A DNA stretch of 64,000 nt from Artemisia argyi (Eukaryota > Streptophyta > Magnoliopsida > Asterales > Asteraceae): contig CM060703.1 of the NCBI GenBank assembly GCA_030686995.1, forward strand, positions 115,887,361-115,951,360, written 5' to 3'. Below, piece by piece: positions 46,963 to 57,972 of the stretch (position 1 is its first letter; every line of letters begins with the position of its first letter). The notes under the pieces were generated by a model that saw nothing but the letters and a program-made list of their open reading frames with translations, was not told where the DNA came from and did not search any database. Both the position numbers and the translations under genes were made by a program.

Positions 46963-49900
46963 TGTAACAATTCGCATTTTTTAGGATAATTACTATTCCC
47001 GGAAAATTTCACTATTCACTTTTACTATTCATTTTTCCCGAAATTTTTCCCGAAACTTGATTTTTATTTCTTGGGCTGAAGTGATAAATCATTTCCATGG
47101 CAAATTAAAAGTTTGACATTCATAAGCTCATTTTCGTGAAAGTTATTAAGGAATTACACGGAATTACACGTTTTAGGGTAAAACGTCATTCAAAAATTCT
47201 ACGCACAACGAAATTCGGTCGCGTTAATTTTCCCCGTATCAGAAAAATGTTTGACACACTCATGATTTATTTGAGAATAAATCATGACTGAGAAAAACAT
47301 GACCAAAATAAACCTCGGCCGTGAAAAACTGGAATTTTCAGTTTTAAGCGTTTTTACTCAGCCGTAACCCTAGCCTATACCTGCACCGCATTTCTAAGAC
47401 GATTTAAGTTTTCAACTTATTAGAAAAAGTCAACATATTTTTCCCTCCTCCATTGACTAAAAATCATTCCTTGATTTTATAAGTCATTTCGTGATTTTTA
47501 GGCTTACGGTTTGATGTCTAAAGGACATTTAATACCAACCGACACTAGACTGAGCCCAGTCTAGACATTATAAGTCTTTTTAAATCATTTATATCATATT
47601 AGAAAAGTAACATTTTACTTTTCTCAATTTTACGCAATATTCGTATATTTTACGTATTACGCGTTTTAGACCCGTGTTTCCAGTTTTTAGCAGGGTTTTA
47701 GCACCCGATAGAACCTACCACTCATTTTATATTTTATTATGGAGTATAATGACATGTTTAACCATTCTTCCAAGTTTCGTATTTTTACGATACCCGGTTT
47801 TAAGTTTCATGACTTAACGACTTACCGTTAGCGATTAACGGGACCAAAACTCACTCCGTAAACAAGATAATATCAAAATGACCAACCAAGTCATCCATAT
47901 AACCATATGGATGAAATTTATGCACATCACCATGCATTGATGGCTTGGTGATGAGCCTTGGAAAGTTTTGTGGTCAAAATACTTACAAGTATAGAATTTC
48001 TAGGTTTCATGTGTTACATTTTGAACCATGTATTAGTATAAACCTAACCTCCTCATCCTAGTATAAATATAAGCTCATTCCTCTTCATTTTAATACCAAA
48101 AATCCAGCCATATGTATATTCCAAGAGAGATTCATCTTTGATTTCAAGCTACAAAGTCTATATCATTGTTGAAGCTCTTGTAAAGTTTCACATGATCCTT
48201 GTACTAGTTTTCTCATTCTTTTGGTGATCTTCCATCCACACAAGAAGTGTTCTAGTAGAGACTTCAAGTGCCTTCTCAAGTAGTCACAAGTTGGTCTCAA
48301 GAGATTAGAGAAGTTGGAAGCTAAAGATACTAGTTCAATCAAAGTCCTAATCCTTGTTCTTAACTTCCTTTCTTTAGAAAGCCCAAAGTTGTAAGCAAAA
48401 CCTAATACACTTCCTTGCTTAAATATCATAATCATGTTATTTACATGTTATTCTTGCTATATTATGTCTTGTAGTTATGTCCATGATGTATAAAAATAAG
48501 TAAAACATGTTATTATTATTGATTGTTAAAACAAGTTATTAAAACAAGTAAACTAGTGATTTTCTTGGAAAGACCTGATTAAAATGGTAAAAATATGATA
48601 TTTGATTATTACATATTGTATTAGAGGACCTAACAAGGAAACCGTAGCAATTTGAACCACCTAAAACGAGTATACGAGTCAAAAGTTATGACGATTTGAA
48701 ATTACCAAAACTTTGCGGCAAAGCTGCCAAAACTTTCTGTTACAGAAACTTTAAACACGCAAAAAGAGGCCTTTCTGGTCCGTTTCATGAAAAAGTTAAA
48801 ACACGAAAGTTGTCCGGAATCACGTTTTCCTTCAGGAATAAAGAGGCTCGAGCCTTGAAAACACTTTCTGAGTGAGATATTTCTCAATTTCTTAACAGCT
48901 ATTTACATATATATAAGTCACTATATTATGGTTATACTTTAAAAGGAACAAGAGGTCTTATGACCAATAATCAAGACCACCACCATGGCTAGAGCCAAGG
49001 TTGTGTCTCATGACCTTGGAACAAGGACCAAAGGTCATGGCTAGGCCATGACGAAATGACCATAACAACTTACATAGGCGTAAACATGAAACAATGAGTT
49101 AGGCGATAACTTGAACAAGCAATTTGGATCTACTTCACCTAAAAGGAAACCATGAGATATTACCAAGAGAAAATGGTCATTCAAGACTTATGAAACTACC
49201 CCTAATAACAATCTTCCTGTACTAATAAACTTTCCTAAGTTTATTCAAATATCGGACATGTAACTTTTCGGATCAAAACTTATATCTATATATTTCATCA
49301 ACTACTACAATAGTAGGGAGCCTCATGTGAGGAGTTCATTATGTAAGCCATCGAGTTGAGTTGTGGATTTACGAATTAAAGTGTCCTGGCTCCTCGAACG
49401 CTTACTAACATGACTTCTGAAATATGTCAGCCCGAACGGTAGTAAACGATATACAAAACATACATGTTCATGAATCTTTTCTTTCAAGGACATACAATAT
49501 ACATCATACCACATCATGGACTAAATGCAAGATATATATATAGGCACTTATTCATATTCTTTATTCCAAACCTAAGTTACAACAATTATTCTAGGTTGCT
49601 CGTAGAAGTTCTTACGGCATATCCATCATTCTCATTATACATAATCCAACTCAAGGTGAGTTCATAGCCCCACTTTCCATTACTTAATTGTTTTACAAAT
49701 CCTTGGGGGGAATACATGCTATTTCTAAATCGAACACGATGCTTTCTAATGTATGCTTCACGACGATGTTTTATTATCACTAAGTACCAACCTTGCTAAA
49801 CCGAGATCCTTTATTATGAACCATTAGTCACTAGCAATAGTGAGCGCGAATATTAATAATAGGCCTATTGGGATTGACGAATCCCATTTGTATTGACTAA

Positions 49901-50418
49901 GTTCAAACAAATGCATTAATATTTGAGATTAGGTATGTTAGCAAAGTACCTACCGGGATAAATCTGCCGATCGATATTGGTACACGTTAACGTTATGGTG
50001 TCATAAGCTTAGTGAAATAAATAACGATTTTGTTTTCCAAACATTGGTGTGAGCCTATAACTCACACTACCAACATATTGTGTTCAAACGATTAAACAAA
50101 CTCTATGAATATCACTCAACCTTTGTGTTGACCTCTCAAGCATGTATTTCAGGTTCATGACGATCAAGGATGGCACGGAAGGACACGGATACTCAAGAGG
50201 GCTATAAATTTTATTATCATTCAAAAACACATTTATTATACATTGTAAACATGGAACCATTTGGGACCTCATTTTGTAATCTCTGATATTTATATAATTT
50301 GAATGATAAATCTTTTAAAACGACTCAATTGGAGTTCGTTTTCTATTATTGTGACTATTGTGCCGTCAAGTAACACCCAGTTCGAATTCCGCTGCATCCA
50401 TGAATTGGGGGTGTTACA
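46963..50418 (+). repeat. Element F 5' LTR
   Basis: TGTAACAATTCGC to GGGGGTGTTACA. It has several TACTATTC words near its start (U3). The short minus-strand ORFs (for example 48163-48435) recur identically in the other LTR and show no family. Confidence 0.96.
48062..48069 (+). promoter_or_regulatory. Element F LTR TATA box
   Basis: TATAAATA in the 5' LTR (second copy at 54734-54741), with a CT-rich segment downstream (CATTCCTCTTC) suitable for initiation near 48095. Confidence 0.7.
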
Positions 50419-50421
50419 GAT

Positions 50422-50433
50422 TGGTACCAGAGC
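50422..50433 (+). other. Element F primer-binding site
   Basis: TGGTACCAGAGC, three bases after the LTR; identical to E1's. Confidence 0.93.
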
Positions 50434-50708
50434 CATGGTTATAGAGAAACGGGTCTAATTGAGACCTAAACTATAACCGCAATTACAAACAAAAACATTT
50501 TATAGCCTTCCGCTCTCCGTGTCTTCCATCCTCCAGACGATTATGGACTTAGTAAGCATGTTATGTTACACAAACATATTAGTATATTCATATATACCCA
50601 TTTTGAGCATTTCCCGTAGACATTTTTACGATACACACTTCTCACATTTCGAGCACTCCCCATAAACGATAGAATTATATTAACATTGTAATTCTTCTTA
50701 TAGAAATC
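50434..50708 (+). other. Element F leader
   Basis: Leader between primer-binding site and the first ORF; no gene. Any packaging signal should lie here or at the start of the ORF. Confidence 0.5.
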
Positions 50709-51185
50709 ATGTGCGTACCCACTTCTCCCGATTATGTGCCCACTCTACCTAATAACTTCCAAGTATTACCACCCCCACCCGAGTTCGGATTTGACTTCGT
50801 AAATGCCTTTTCTTCTGATGACGAAGAAGAACCTTTCGAAGATTCAACCGACGAAGAAGACGATGAACCAATGCCAACTAATTTTACGATGAATATTTCT
50901 AATTATGTTGAACAAAATTATGTTGAGGCAGACTCCGAGGAGGATAATGAGTATGAATATGTACTAGAGCCATTACCACAACCACTATCACTTCCCTTCG
51001 ATATCCCTACGTGTGATGATTTGGATCACTCATTATGGATCATACCTCGACCACCATTGATCCAACAAGAAAGTCAACATGAAAACTACAGTTTCTCAAA
51101 CTTCATCGACTCGTACCTCTACGACACACTAAATCAAGAAGTTGCCGATCAATCAGAGCTGCTCGGACCTTCTAATCCACAATAG
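50709..51185 (+). CDS. Element F acidic ORF upstream of gag, function unknown
   Basis: An intact 158-codon frame from ATG 50709 to TAG at 51183-51185, first in the F transcript. The product is Pro-rich at the N-terminus (LPNNFQVLPPPPEFGFDFV), then strongly acidic (FSSDDEEEPFEDSTDEEDDE, and EADSEEDNEYEYVLE), with few basic residues and no membrane segment or zinc motif. It ends about 300 bp before gag, in a leader that would delay gag translation. No family recognised. Its intactness fits the element's youth. It could be a captured host exon, a remnant of another ORF or a real accessory protein. Confidence 0.65.
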   Translation: MCVPTSPDYVPTLPNNFQVLPPPPEFGFDFVNAFSSDDEEEPFEDSTDEEDDEPMPTNFTMNISNYVEQNYVEADSEEDNEYEYVLEPLPQPLSLPFDIPTCDDLDHSLWIIPRPPLIQQESQHENYSFSNFIDSYLYDTLNQEVADQSELLGPSNPQ

Positions 51186-51510
51186 ACTAGTGTGATGATA
51201 CTAGTTAACTTTCGTACTACTAGACTGATTAGACTCAGTTAGTAAACGTTACGAAATCTATGTAATAACTAGCGATAGTAAAAACGTTGTAATTACTACA
51301 CTGAAAGTATCAGTTAGTAAATTTTGAAGAAGCTTGTAATAAGTTTCGATTTTGTAAATCAACCAACGTTGTATGAATAAAACTTTTGTTTTATACTATC
51401 ATGTGTTATGCCTTTAAATCTTCAACCATAATTATTCTATCATTCCCCATCAAAAATCATGCTTATTCCACAACTCTCTACTCATGACATACCTTTTATA
51501 TAATAGAATC

Positions 51511-52725
51511 ATGGCGCCAACAAAGAAGACACCACCAACTATGACGCAAGCTGCCATCCGCAAAATTGTAAAGGACAGTATCAATGCAGCACTTATCACG
51601 GAGCGAGCAGCCATAGCTACACAGGCCGCAACAGCCGCTAAAGCTATTCGAATTGCTAAAGCTGCAAGAACTGCTGAAACTACTAGAACTGCCGAAGCTG
51701 TTCGAGTTGCTGCAACTACCATCAATACCAGAGGACCAAACCCATCCGGTCCTCCAGTAATAAATATTGATCCGGTATATAAGAGCTGCACATTCAACGG
51801 TTATTTAAATTGCCAACCCACCAATTACAAAGGTACTAATGGAGCCGTAAATTTTAACCCCTGGTTTGAAAAAGCAGAGTTAGTAGTATTGATCAACAAA
51901 TGCACCGAGAATGAGAAAGTCCAATATACCACCGGTCCACTATTGGATGAAGCATTATCATGGTGGAATTTAGTGTCTCAACCAATGGACATCCAAAATG
52001 ATTATAAGCTTGCTAGGGATAACATGAAGAAAGGGTATTACCCTCACAGTGAAATGCCGTTAAAGGAACCATGTTGTCATCCAGAAGTAGAATTCTGGAA
52101 CCATGAGGTTAAAGGAACCGACATCCTGAGTTACAACCGCCGATTCCATGAATTGAGGATACTATGCCCAACGATGGTTTCGACAAATGAGAAACTTTTG
52201 GAAGAGTATATCTGGGGACTCCCACCAAGCATACAAGAGAACATGATTACGTCTAGTCCCAAAACACTTGATGAGGCTATGCGGATGTCTCGCAGCCTCA
52301 TGGATCAGGTGGTTCAGACAGCGGAAACCCAAAGACAAAACTTCAACAACTCCAATAACAATAGAACCAACAACAACAAACGACCATGGGATGGTAACCA
52401 TGGAAGTAACAACAACAACAACAACAACAACCATCATAACCAGCAAAACAAAAGACAAGGGGTTGCAACAACTTATGTTGCTGCACCAACCAAAGGTGGG
52501 TATTCTGGGGCTCAACCACAGTGTACTAAGTGCAATTTCCATCACTCTGGTCCTTGCCCGGCTAAGTGTCACCACTGTCAAAACACTGGACACCTCGCCC
52601 AGAATTGTAGAGCCAAGACTGTAGCTACCGGTAGCAACGCACAACCAAGAGTTATATGCTTCGGGTGTGGAGAAAGTGGTCATTACAGGAACAGATGTCC
52701 CCAACAGCCAAGGTCAACAAGTTGA
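51511..52725 (+). CDS. gag: Element F gag, intact
   Basis: A complete Gypsy Gag of about 404 residues. I chose ATG 51511 (ATCATGGCG) because the product then begins MAPTKKTPPTMTQ as in related gags; ATG 51484 in frame adds 9 residues. An Ala-rich helical N-terminus (AATAAKAIRIAKAARTAETT) precedes the gag domain (FNGYLNCQPTNYKG, VNFNPWFEKAELV, EALSWWNLV, YNRRFHELRILCP, YIWGLPPSIQENM). An Asn-rich linker with a poly-Asn run follows, then Cys/His motifs CTKCNFHHSGPCPAKC, CHHCQNTGHLAQNC and CFGCGESGHYRNRC. It should assemble particles and package RNA. No protease or polymerase follows, so replication needs a helper. Confidence 0.93.
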   Translation: MAPTKKTPPTMTQAAIRKIVKDSINAALITERAAIATQAATAAKAIRIAKAARTAETTRTAEAVRVAATTINTRGPNPSGPPVINIDPVYKSCTFNGYLNCQPTNYKGTNGAVNFNPWFEKAELVVLINKCTENEKVQYTTGPLLDEALSWWNLVSQPMDIQNDYKLARDNMKKGYYPHSEMPLKEPCCHPEVEFWNHEVKGTDILSYNRRFHELRILCPTMVSTNEKLLEEYIWGLPPSIQENMITSSPKTLDEAMRMSRSLMDQVVQTAETQRQNFNNSNNNRTNNNKRPWDGNHGSNNNNNNNNHHNQQNKRQGVATTYVAAPTKGGYSGAQPQCTKCNFHHSGPCPAKCHHCQNTGHLAQNCRAKTVATGSNAQPRVICFGCGESGHYRNRCPQQPRSTS

Positions 52726-53195
52726 AGACAACCAAGGGTGAGCATATATGATAAGAGGAGAAGGAGCTTATCAGAATCTCAACAACACTGCAGAACAATG
52801 AAGTTTAGAACTTAGCAGTCATATTTATTTATGCACTCTGTTGTACTACGTGTATGTCATCCCTAGTAATGGGATTTTTATGACTTAAGAATATTTATTG
52901 TTCAATAAACGACTCTTTGTGATAATTCTCATCTATTGTACTTTCTATCTCCAAACCAATTTGATTGTTTAGCAGACTATTACCATTCAATGAGACTTAC
53001 TTAGTTATCTTATAAACCATTCAACAAATTTTACTTCAAGCTAATTTGTTATCACTTTATTGTTTCACATCATTTTACTCCAAGATATTCTACCACCATC
53101 CTAGAAAAATCACTTTGTTGATACCACCCTATGAATCGATATCATGCCTTCATTTCCAACTTTCATCACAAACCACTAAATCTCAACATACCAAA
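52726..53195 (+). other. Element F spacer after gag
   Basis: AT-rich, no gene seen. The part nearest 53196 (CAACATACCAAA before the ATG) could be captured 5' UTR of the receptor-like fragment. Confidence 0.5.
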
Positions 53196-53345
53196 ATGAA
53201 GAACACAAACCTTCTTAACCTTCTCACCATCATCATCTTCACAACCCTTAATTCCACAAGCTCACTTTCTGATCTTGATGCACTTTTAAAGCTCAAATCA
53301 TCCTTAGTTACACCACAAGCAACCTCATCAGCCTTACAAAATTGA
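53196..53345 (+). pseudogene. Captured 5' fragment of an LRR receptor-like kinase gene (CLAVATA1-like)
   Basis: ATG 53196 opens 49 codons that look like the start of a host LRR receptor kinase. There is a signal peptide (Lys near the start, then hydrophobic LLNLLTIIIFTTL), then SDLDALLKLKSSLV, the usual beginning of the LRR N-terminal cap domain and close to CLAVATA1-type receptors. The frame stops at TGA 53343, where the family usually has Trp (ALQNW). No LRR or kinase sequence follows. It is on the element's sense strand between gag and the purine tract, absent from a standard Tekay element. Alternative: chance similarity, since only about 14 residues are diagnostic. Confidence 0.6.
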
Positions 53346-53621
53346 ATACCATACGTGACTAAACCGAACATCACATTATCGGTCCTAAATTATACATAGC
53401 CTGATCACCTATGTCTAATTCAGGAGGGATCATGTTATGCTGGGAGCAGTCACCTGTATGTTTTCTTAGAAACAAACTTCTCATAAGTAAACTCATCCTA
53501 CGCCATACACTGAAACGACAAATCAAAATACATCACTCTAATCCTCATAAGTAACCACACCTCTTCATCGACACCACTCCAACATATAACACACACAGAA
53601 CTTCGGGACGAAGTTCCCCGT
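53346..53621 (+). other. Element F 3' interior
   Basis: No gene. The end (CTTCGGGACGAAGTTCCCC) resembles the end of pol in autonomous Tekay-type elements just before the purine tract, a likely remnant of a deleted pol gene. Confidence 0.5.
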
Positions 53622-53634
53622 AAGGGGTAGAGAC
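53622..53634 (+). other. Element F polypurine tract
   Basis: AAGGGGTAGAGAC, directly before the 3' LTR. Confidence 0.8.
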
Positions 53635-56600
53635 TGTAACAATTCGCATTTTTTAGGATAATTACTATTCCCGGAAAATTTCACTATTCACTTTTACTAT
53701 TCATTTTTCCCGAAATTTTTCCCGAAACTTGATTTTTATTTCTTGGGCTGAAGTGATAAATCATTTCCATGGCAAATTAAAAGTTTGACATTCATAAGCT
53801 CATTTTCGTGAAAGTTATTAAGGAATTACACGGAATTACACGTTTTAGGGTAAAACGTCATTCAAAAATTCTACGCACAACGAAATTCGGTCGCGTTAAT
53901 TTTCCCCGTATCAGAAAAATGTTTGACACACTCATGATTTATTTGAGAATAAATCATGACTGAGAAAAACATGACCAAAATAAACCTCGGCCGTGAAAAA
54001 CTGGAATTTTCAGTTTTAAGCGTTTTTACTCAGCCGTAACCCTAGCCTATACCTGCACCGCATTTCTAAGACGATTTAAGTTTTCAACTTATTAGAAAAA
54101 GTCAACATATTTTTCCCTCCTCCATTGACTAAAAATCATTCCTTGATTTTATAAGTCATTTCGTGATTTTTAGGCTTACAGTTTGATGTCTAAAGGACAT
54201 TTAATACCAACCGACACTAGACTGAGCCCAGTCTAGACATTATAAGTCTTTTTAAATCATTTATATCATATTAGAAAAGTAACATTTTACTTTTCTCAAT
54301 TTTACGCAATATTCGTATATTTTACGTATTACGCGTTTTAGACCCGTGTTTCCAGTTTTTAGCAGGGTTTTAGCACCCGATAGAACCTACCACTCATTTT
54401 ATATTTTATTATGGAGTATAATGACATGTTTAACCATTCTTCCAAGTTTCGTATTTTTACGATACCCGGTTTTAAGTTTCATGACTTAACGACTTACCGT
54501 TAGCGATTAACGGGACCAAAACTCACTCCGTAAACAAGATAATATCAAAATGACCAACCAAGTCATCCATATAACCATATGGATGAAATTTATGCACATC
54601 ACCATGCATTGATGGCTTGGTGATGAGCCTTGGAAAGTTTTGTGGTCAAAATACTTACAAGTATAGAATTTCTAGGTTTCATGTGTTACATTTTGAACCA
54701 TGTATTAGTATAAACCTAACCTCCTCATCCTAGTATAAATATAAGCTCATTCCTCTTCATTTTAATACCAAAAATCCAGCCATATGTATATTCCAAGAGA
54801 GATTCATCTTTGATTTCAAGCTACAAAGTCTATATCATTGTTGAAGCTCTTGTAAAGTTTCACATGATCCTTGTACTAGTTTTCTCATTCTTTTGGTGAT
54901 CTTCCATCCACACAAGAAGTGTTCTAGTAGAGACTTCAAGTGCCTTCTCAAGTAGTCACAAGTTGGTCTCAAGAGATTAGAGAAGTTGGAAGCTAAAGAT
55001 ACTAGTTCAATCAAAGTCCTAATCCTTGTTCTTAACTTCCTTTCTTTAGAAAGCCCAAAGTTGTAAGCAAAACCTAATACACTTCCTTGCTTAAATATCA
55101 TAATCATGTTATTTACATGTTATTCTTGCTATATTATGTCTTGTAGTTATGTCCATGATGTATAAAAATAAGTAAAACATGTTATTATTATTGATTGTTA
55201 AAACAAGTTATTAAAACAAGTAAACTAGTGATTTTCTTGGAAAGACCTGATTAAAATGGTAAAAATATGATATTTGATTATTACATATTGTATTAGAGGA
55301 CCTAACAAGGAAACCGTAGCAATTTGAACCACCTAAAACGAGTATACGAGTCAAAAGTTATGACGATTTGAAATTACCAAAACTTTGCGGCAAAGCTGCC
55401 AAAACTTTCTGTTACAGAAACTTTAAACACGCAAAAAGAGGCCTTTCTGGTCCGTTTCATGAAAAAGTTAAAACACGAAAGTTGTCCGGAATCACGTTTT
55501 CCTTCAGGAATAAAGAGGCTCGAGCCTTGAAAACACTTTCTGAGTGAGATATTTCTCAATTTCTTAACAGCTATTTACATATATATAAGTCACTATATTA
55601 TGGTTATACTTTAAAAGGAACAAGAGGTCTTATGACCAATAATCAAGACCACCACCATGGCTAGAGCCAAGGTTGTGTCTCATGACCTTGGAACAAGGAC
55701 CAAAGGTCATGGCTAGGCCATGACGAAATGACCATAACAACTTACATAGGCGTAAACATGAAACAATGAGTTAGGCGATAACTTGAACAAGCAATTTGGA
55801 TCTACTTCACCTAAAAGGAAACCATGAGATATTACCAAGAGAAAATGGTCATTCAAGACTTATGAAACTACCCCTAATAACAATCTTCCTGTACTAATAA
55901 ACTTTCCTAAGTTTATTCAAATATCGGACATGTAACTTTTCGGATCAAAACTTATATCTATATATTTCATCAACTACTACAATAGTAGGGAGCCTCATGT
56001 GAGGAGTTCATTATGTAAGCCATCGAGTTGAGTTGTGGATTTACGAATTAAAGTGTCCTGGCTCCTCGAACGCTTACTAACATGACTTCTGAAATATGTC
56101 AGCCCGAACGGTAGTAAACGATATACAAAACATACATGTTCATGAATCTTTTCTTTCAAGGACATACAATATACATCATACCACATCATGGACTAAATGC
56201 AAGATATATATATAGGCACTTATTCATATTCTTTATTCCAAACCTAAGTTACAACAATTATTCTAGGTTGCTCGTAGAAGTTCTTACGGCATATCCATCA
56301 TTCTCATTATACATAATCCAACTCAAGGTGAGTTCATAGCCCCACTTTCCATTACTTAATTGTTTTACAAATCCTTGGGGGGAATACATGCTATTTCTAA
56401 ATCGAACACGATGCTTTCTAATGTATGCTTCACGACGATGTTTTATTATCACTAAGTACCAACCTTGCTAAACCGAGATCCTTTATTATGAACCATTAGT
56501 CACTAGCAATAGTGAGCGCGAATATTAATAATAGGCCTATTGGGATTGACGAATCCCATTTGTATTGACTAAGTTCAAACAAATGCATTAATATTTGAGA

Positions 56601-57090
56601 TTAGGTATGTTAGCAAAGTACCTACCGGGATAAATCTGCCGATCGATATTGGTACACGTTAACGTTATGGTGTCATAAGCTTAGTGAAATAAATAACGAT
56701 TTTGTTTTCCAAACATTGGTGTGAGCCTATAACTCACACTACCAACATATTGTGTTCAAACGATTAAACAAACTCTATGAATATCACTCAACCTTTGTGT
56801 TGACCTCTCAAGCATGTATTTCAGGTTCATGACGATCAAGGATGGCACGGAAGGACACGGATACTCAAGAGGGCTATAAATTTTATTATCATTCAAAAAC
56901 ACATTTATTATACATTGTAAACATGGAACCATTTGGGACCTCATTTTGTAATCTCTGATATTTATATAATTTGAATGATAAATCTTTTAAAACGACTCAA
57001 TTGGAGTTCGTTTTCTATTATTGTGACTATTGTGCCGTCAAGTAACACCCAGTTCGAATTCCGCTGCATCCATGAATTGGGGGTGTTACA
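53635..57090 (+). repeat. Element F 3' LTR
   Basis: Same length as the 5' LTR (3456 bp) and, by eye, one base different. TATA box copy at 54734-54741. Confidence 0.96.
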
Positions 57091-57972
57091 GTGTTTGGCA
57101 CAAGGGTGCATTTGAACAATTTGATCGTTAAAACAATGTTATTTTATATTTTTATGATGTTTTAGGATGATATTATGTTTGTGCATTATGTGTGAACTAA
57201 CAACATTTGCAGGGGATAACTTTTTAGTACTATGCCATTTTCACTTTTCGGCTAAAAATTTGAGTGCTAGAATCGCTCTCTCAAACTCTATAGGTAAGCA
57301 TGTTTCTACCTGCAATTTTTGTTTCTTCTATCTAGAAAAAATTGATTACTTAAGTTTTAGGAAAAATTTTGGAATTCAGAAAAACCACGTAGCCGTAAAA
57401 CCTGCTCTGTCTCGATTCTAAGCCTCCACGGAAACGGCGGAACCCATTTTTTGGTTCCGTACGTTTACAAACTTGGTTCCGCCAAGTTTTTCTAGTGGAT
57501 ACGGCGGAACCCAAAACTTGGTTCCGCCCATGTTGTCGTTTGGTTCCTTCAGTCATACAGCTCTCTTAGAACACTTTAAACAATAGAATCATCATTCCCG
57601 CCAAAATTTCAAATTTGCCTAAACTAACCCAAGGAACCTTTCTGATACAAGGAAGGAACCCTTCCTTTGGTTCCTCCAAATCCGTGGAACAACCTGACAA
57701 CATGTATCATTCATGATCACATAGCATTTACTTCTCCACTTAGTCTTTCACTCCATCCAACTCCATTGGATTGACTTCCAATGATTTGACAACTTCTTGG
57801 AACTCTTCCAAATGATAAGGAACCTCCAAAAATGTATGGATCAACATCAAATCCAAACACCAATTTCCATATCATGTTCTTCCTATAAATTAACCAACAT
57901 TCACACATCTAATTCACACCATCACCATCACTTCTCTCAACCTTATACTTCTAACCCTACCAAAGTCTTTCA
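57091..57972 (+). other. Element A spacer between the two post-pol ORFs
   Basis: Resumes element A after F. No gene seen. It holds the densest GGAACC motif cluster of element A and a possible leader for the next ORF (TTCCTATAAATTAACC at 57883 is a TATA-like site). Confidence 0.6.
57434..57549 (+). repeat. GGCGGAACC/GGTTCCGCC palindrome cluster
   Basis: GGCGGAACC near 57436, GGTTCCG near 57453, TTGGTTCCGCC near 57473, then a hairpin with 9-bp arms GGCGGAACC (57503-57511) and GGTTCCGCC (57520-57528), and a GGTTCC half site near 57542. A GGAAGGAACC...GGTTCC variant follows at 57651-57684. Confidence 0.88.

Larger units (their letters stand above)
46963..57090 (+). mobile_element. Element F: gag-only (TR-GAG type) Gypsy retrotransposon
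   Basis: LTRs 46963-50418 and 53635-57090 are both 3456 bp; I saw one difference (47519 region, CGGTTTG versus CAGTTTG). The duplication GTGTT flanks it (46958-46962 and 57091-57095). The 3.2-kb interior has a Met-type primer-binding site, an acidic ORF, an intact gag with zinc knuckles, a short receptor-like gene fragment and a purine tract. There is no protease, reverse transcriptase or integrase. It must have moved very recently using another element's enzymes, most likely a Tekay relative. Confidence 0.95.

Noticed and set aside
48163..48435. 90-aa minus ORF repeated at 54835-55107, and several 60-67 aa ORFs shared by both F LTRs
   Set aside because: They overlap the F promoter region on the opposite strand, are identical only because the LTRs are, and show no family signature.
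57167..57421. 84-aa plus ORF at the resumption of element A
   Set aside because: Starts without context, hydrophobic low-complexity content, and lies in the spacer with the palindromes; no support.
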